Positions 35,524 to 38,267 of a DNA stretch of 38,267 nt are shown piece by piece (the first letter of the stretch is position 1; the number at the start of each line of letters is the position of its first letter). Both the position numbers and the translations under genes were made by a program. The notes below the pieces were generated by a model. That model was not told the origin of the DNA, did no database searches, and saw nothing but the letters and a program-made list of their open reading frames with translations. The stretch lies in the NCBI RefSeq assembly GCF_021129195.1, contig NZ_JAJOHW010000077.1, positions 1 to 38,267 of the forward strand, written 5' to 3'. This DNA is from Chromobacterium aquaticum (lineage in GTDB: Bacteria; Pseudomonadota; Gammaproteobacteria; Burkholderiales; Chromobacteriaceae).

Positions 35524-36921
35524 TCAGCGAGCGTTCTGCGCCAGCCGCGCCACTTCCTCGGCGCTGCGCTTGTTGTAGCCCAACAGATAATAAGCCACCA
35601 CCAGGAAGGCCAGCCAACCCGGGCCGATGATCAAGGCGATGCGGGTATCCGGGAAGTAAGCCATCAAGCCCACCACCAAGACCAGGAAACCCATGGCGAT
35701 ATAGGAGCCATACGGCCAGAACGGCATCTTGTAGGCCAGCGTCGCCAGTTGTTCGCGACTCAGGGTGCGGCGGAAGCGCAGTTGGGCCAGCAGGATGATG
35801 ACCCAGGTCCAGATCGCGCCGAAGGTGGAAATGGCGGTGAGCCAGGTAAAGACTTCCTTGGGCGCCAGGTAGTTGAGCAGCACGCCCATCAGCAACGCGA
35901 ACACCGACATCAACAGCGCGAACACCGGCACGCCCTGGCGCGACACCTTGGCGAAAATGGGCAGCGCCTGCTGTTGCTGGGCCAGGTTGTACAACATGCG
36001 GCCGGTGCTGAAGATGCCGCTATTGCAGGAAGACAGCGCGGCGGTGAGCACCACGAAGTTGATGATGCCGGCGGCGGCGGGAATGCCCAGCTGCTCGAAG
36101 GTGAGCACGAAGGGGCTGCCGCGGGTGCCCAGCTCGTTCCACGGGTAAATCGCCAGGATCACGAACAGCGCGCCGATGTAGAAGATCAGGATGCGCCAGA
36201 ACACCGAATCCACCGCGCGGGCCAGTGCCTTCTTCGGGTTCTTGGCTTCGCCGGCGGTCAGGCCCAGCATTTCCACGCCCAGATAGGCGAACATCACCAT
36301 TTGCAGCGACATCAGCACGCCGCTGAAGCCATTGGGCATGAAGCCGCCGTGGCTCCACAAATTGGAAATGCCGGTGGCCACGCCGCCGTGGCCCAGGCCG
36401 AACACGATCATGCCCAGACCGCCGATGATCATCAGCACGATGGTGACGATCTTGATCAGCGCGAACCAGAACTCGAATTCGCCATAGGCCTTGACCGCGA
36501 TGAAGTTGACGCCGCCCATGGCCACCAGCGCGGCCAGCGCCCAGTACCAGGCAGGAATGTCCGGGAACCAGATGCCCATGTAGACGCCGACGGCGGTGAT
36601 TTCCGCCATGCAGGTGACCAGCCACAGGAACCAGTAATTCCAGCCGGTCAGGTAGCCGGCCAAGGGGCCGAGGTAATCCAGCGCGTAGCGGCTGAAGGAA
36701 CCGGCCACCGGGTTGTGGATCGCCATTTCGCCCAGCGCGCGCATGATCAGGAAGATGGCGAAACCGCCCAGCGCATAGGCCAGCATGATGGCGGGACCGG
36801 CCATCTTGATGGCGGTGGCCGATCCCAGAAACAGGCCGACGCCGATGGTGGCGCCCAAGGCCATGAGGTTGATATGCCGCTCTTCCAAACCCCGATGCAG
36901 GGTGTCTTGAGCAGGTTGCAT
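35524..36921 (-). CDS. Amino-acid permease of the APC/AAT family, ProY-like
   Basis: This 465-aa inner-membrane permease has twelve predicted helices. It starts at the ATG at 36921 with AAAGGAG upstream. The N-terminal signature RGLEERHINLMALGATIG with GLFLGSATAIKMAGP closely resembles proline permease ProY and its AroP/HutT relatives. Further family motifs are GEMAIHNPVAGSFSRYA and LSSCNSGIFSTGRMLYNLA. Proline or histidine is the most likely substrate, but the specificity cannot be fixed from sequence, so no symbol is given. It is monocistronic and divergent from the receptor gene. Confidence 0.9.
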   Translation of the reverse strand: MQPAQDTLHRGLEERHINLMALGATIGVGLFLGSATAIKMAGPAIMLAYALGGFAIFLIMRALGEMAIHNPVAGSFSRYALDYLGPLAGYLTGWNYWFLWLVTCMAEITAVGVYMGIWFPDIPAWYWALAALVAMGGVNFIAVKAYGEFEFWFALIKIVTIVLMIIGGLGMIVFGLGHGGVATGISNLWSHGGFMPNGFSGVLMSLQMVMFAYLGVEMLGLTAGEAKNPKKALARAVDSVFWRILIFYIGALFVILAIYPWNELGTRGSPFVLTFEQLGIPAAAGIINFVVLTAALSSCNSGIFSTGRMLYNLAQQQQALPIFAKVSRQGVPVFALLMSVFALLMGVLLNYLAPKEVFTWLTAISTFGAIWTWVIILLAQLRFRRTLSREQLATLAYKMPFWPYGSYIAMGFLVLVVGLMAYFPDTRIALIIGPGWLAFLVVAYYLLGYNKRSAEEVARLAQNAR

Positions 36922-37227
36922 AGTTGCTCCTTTAACTGTCTTTGTATTGCGTAAGGGTGATGGCAGGAGCGCCGCGTGGCCGCGCCGCCGCCGATGCTAT
37001 GGCTTGGGATTGTCGTTATGGCCCATAACACAGGGGCTCGAGATTACCTCAAGACCTTTGTCATGTCATGTTTCAGAATAAGCATGCGCACAAAAAGCAT
37101 AAATGCGGCGTTTGATGGCGCATCGCGGCGCGCAAGCCGGCGTCAGCCGTCCTTGTCGCCCGCGCGGCGGTCCCAACTGCTATCAATAAAGCATTGAATC
37201 CATTGCCAGAACCTGGAGCGCGAAGCC
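36922..37227. other. Divergent intergenic region between the permease and receptor genes
   Basis: This 306-bp region must hold both promoters. An AT-richer stretch lies at about 37060-37110. No site stands out strongly and no gene is supported. Confidence 0.4.
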
Positions 37228-38267
37228 ATGCGGTACAACAGCATAGGCATGAAACTCAAACTGGTTTTCATGCTCATCATGTCGGTCTTGCTGGCGATAT
37301 TCGGCGCGCTGGATTACTGGCGCACCCAGCAGGAATTGCGTCACGCGCTGGACGGCGAGGTGGCCGCGGTCGGCAAACGGCTGGCCGCCAATCTGGCCGG
37401 ACCGATGTGGAACTTCGACAATACCCAGGGCCGGCGGGTGGTGGAGGCGGAAATGAGCATGGCCGCGCTCAGCGGGGTGTTCGTGCGCGACGCCAACGGC
37501 GCGGCATTCGCCGGCTACCGCCGCGATGCCGGGGGCGCATTGCTGAGCGGCGGCGCGCCGCCGCCGGAGGCCGACCTGACGCAGGGCTTTCCAATCGTCT
37601 TCCACGACGGCGCCGGCACGCGCCAGGTCGGCAAACTGACCCTGCAGGTTTCCACCGACGGCATCCGCCAGCAGCTGCGCGCGGTGCTGTGGCGGGTGGC
37701 GGCGGAAATCCTGCTGCTGGACCTGGCCACGCTACTGCTCTTGTCGCTGCTGCTGCGGCGCTTGCTGCAGCAGCCGATACGCGAAGTGAGCCAGGCGCTG
37801 CACGCGATCGCCGACGGCGACCTGACCGCGCCGCCGCGCCACCACAGCCGGGACGAGCTGGGCGACCTGGCGGAATCGACGCGGCGGCTGGTGAGCAAGC
37901 TGGCCGGCATTCTCGCCCATATCGACGCCTTTTCCGCCGACCTGGCCAATGCCGCGCGTCAGATCAGCCAGGCGGTGGACACGCTGAGCCAGCAGGCATC
38001 GGAGCAGGCCAACAATATCGACAAGAGCAGCGCCAGCCTGGAGCAGATTTCTTCCTTTGTGTGGAAGAATCGGGATTACGCCAAAAACACGGACCAGATG
38101 GCCAGCGACAGCAGCAAGCACGCGGCGGCCGGCGGCCAGGCGGTGGACGAAACCATCAGCGCGATGTGGGATATCGCCAACAAGGTTTTGATCATCGACG
38201 ATATCGCTTATCAAACCAATCTGTTAGCGTTGAACGCCGCGATCGAGGCGGCGCGCGCCGGCGAGCA
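37228..38267 (+). CDS. Methyl-accepting chemotaxis protein (cut by window edge)
   Basis: The frame is open from the ATG at 37228 (MRYNSIGMKLKLVFMLIM) to the window end, about 346 residues, with GGAG nine bases upstream. There is a first transmembrane helix at about 8-28 and a periplasmic sensor of about 125 residues with MWNFDNTQGRRVVEAEM, as in small DUF3365/double-helix-type sensors. A second helix is at about 157-178, then HAMP (about 180-232) and the start of the signalling hairpin. The window ends in the conserved tip, IDDIAYQTNLLALNAAIEAA with RAGE following. The ligand is unknown; identity as a receptor is firm. Confidence 0.94.
   Translation, partial: MRYNSIGMKLKLVFMLIMSVLLAIFGALDYWRTQQELRHALDGEVAAVGKRLAANLAGPMWNFDNTQGRRVVEAEMSMAALSGVFVRDANGAAFAGYRRDAGGALLSGGAPPPEADLTQGFPIVFHDGAGTRQVGKLTLQVSTDGIRQQLRAVLWRVAAEILLLDLATLLLLSLLLRRLLQQPIREVSQALHAIADGDLTAPPRHHSRDELGDLAESTRRLVSKLAGILAHIDAFSADLANAARQISQAVDTLSQQASEQANNIDKSSASLEQISSFVWKNRDYAKNTDQMASDSSKHAAAGGQAVDETISAMWDIANKVLIIDDIAYQTNLLALNAAIEAARAGE

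Overview
The window is a stretch of GC-rich, gene-dense chromosome. It most resembles a betaproteobacterium of the Neisseriales, in the Chromobacterium/Chromobacteriaceae range. This rests on gene order (perM-hda-HAD phosphatase divergent from purM; exbB-exbD-lpxK; rpsF-priB-rpsR-rplI), protein character and codon use, not on a database match. Both window ends cut genes: lpxK on the left and a chemotaxis receptor on the right.

Layout. 1-1397 (minus): exbB-exbD-lpxK. 1784-4249 (minus): AI-2E-type permease, hda and a HAD phosphatase. These diverge from a plus-strand run at 4335-8614: purM, a 75-aa membrane microprotein, purN, a DUF3108 envelope protein and an RsmB-type RNA methyltransferase. 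8726-13716 (plus): CLC transporter, monothiol glutaredoxin grxD, an EAL protein with degenerate motifs, upp and uraA (uracil salvage). 13915-17392: a LysR regulator divergent from four tandem paralogous small exported proteins, then a GNAT acetyltransferase and an isochorismatase-like hydrolase. 17932-19749: a DUF2322-like protein facing the ribosomal operon rpsF-priB-rpsR-rplI. 20083-22338 (minus): multicopper oxidase, CsoR-type copper sensor and a small periplasmic protein, with a candidate operator upstream. 22517-26643 (minus): rlmB and a large MASE1-PAS-GGDEF-EAL protein. 26929-32099 (plus): mfd and xseA. 32439-35470 is more accessory: an unknown 255-aa protein, a GNAT protein, a small alpha/beta protein and an exported Cys-containing protein, with repeats between them. 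35524 to the end: an amino-acid permease and the truncated receptor.

The main mobile signal is a family of seven ~140-bp non-coding elements at 10145, 13717, 17404, 19940, 33984, 34127 and 34639. Intact copies have ~17-bp terminal inverted repeats starting GAGCCTGTT or GAACCTGTT. They are flanked by 3-bp TNA duplications (TAA or TCA) and carry a central hairpin whose arms change in a compensatory way. They look like MITEs mobilised by an IS5-family (IS1031-group-like) transposase; no transposase is encoded here. Two copies sit exactly on stop codons.

The best candidate for something undescribed is the array of four small exported proteins at 15009-16120. All share a signal peptide and a mature core of the type GEGASNAREMRxRMxAQ, followed by a variable Gln/Ala-rich tail. 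The copper module, the membrane microprotein coupled between purM and purN, and the DnaA-box-bearing intergenic regions also deserve a second look.
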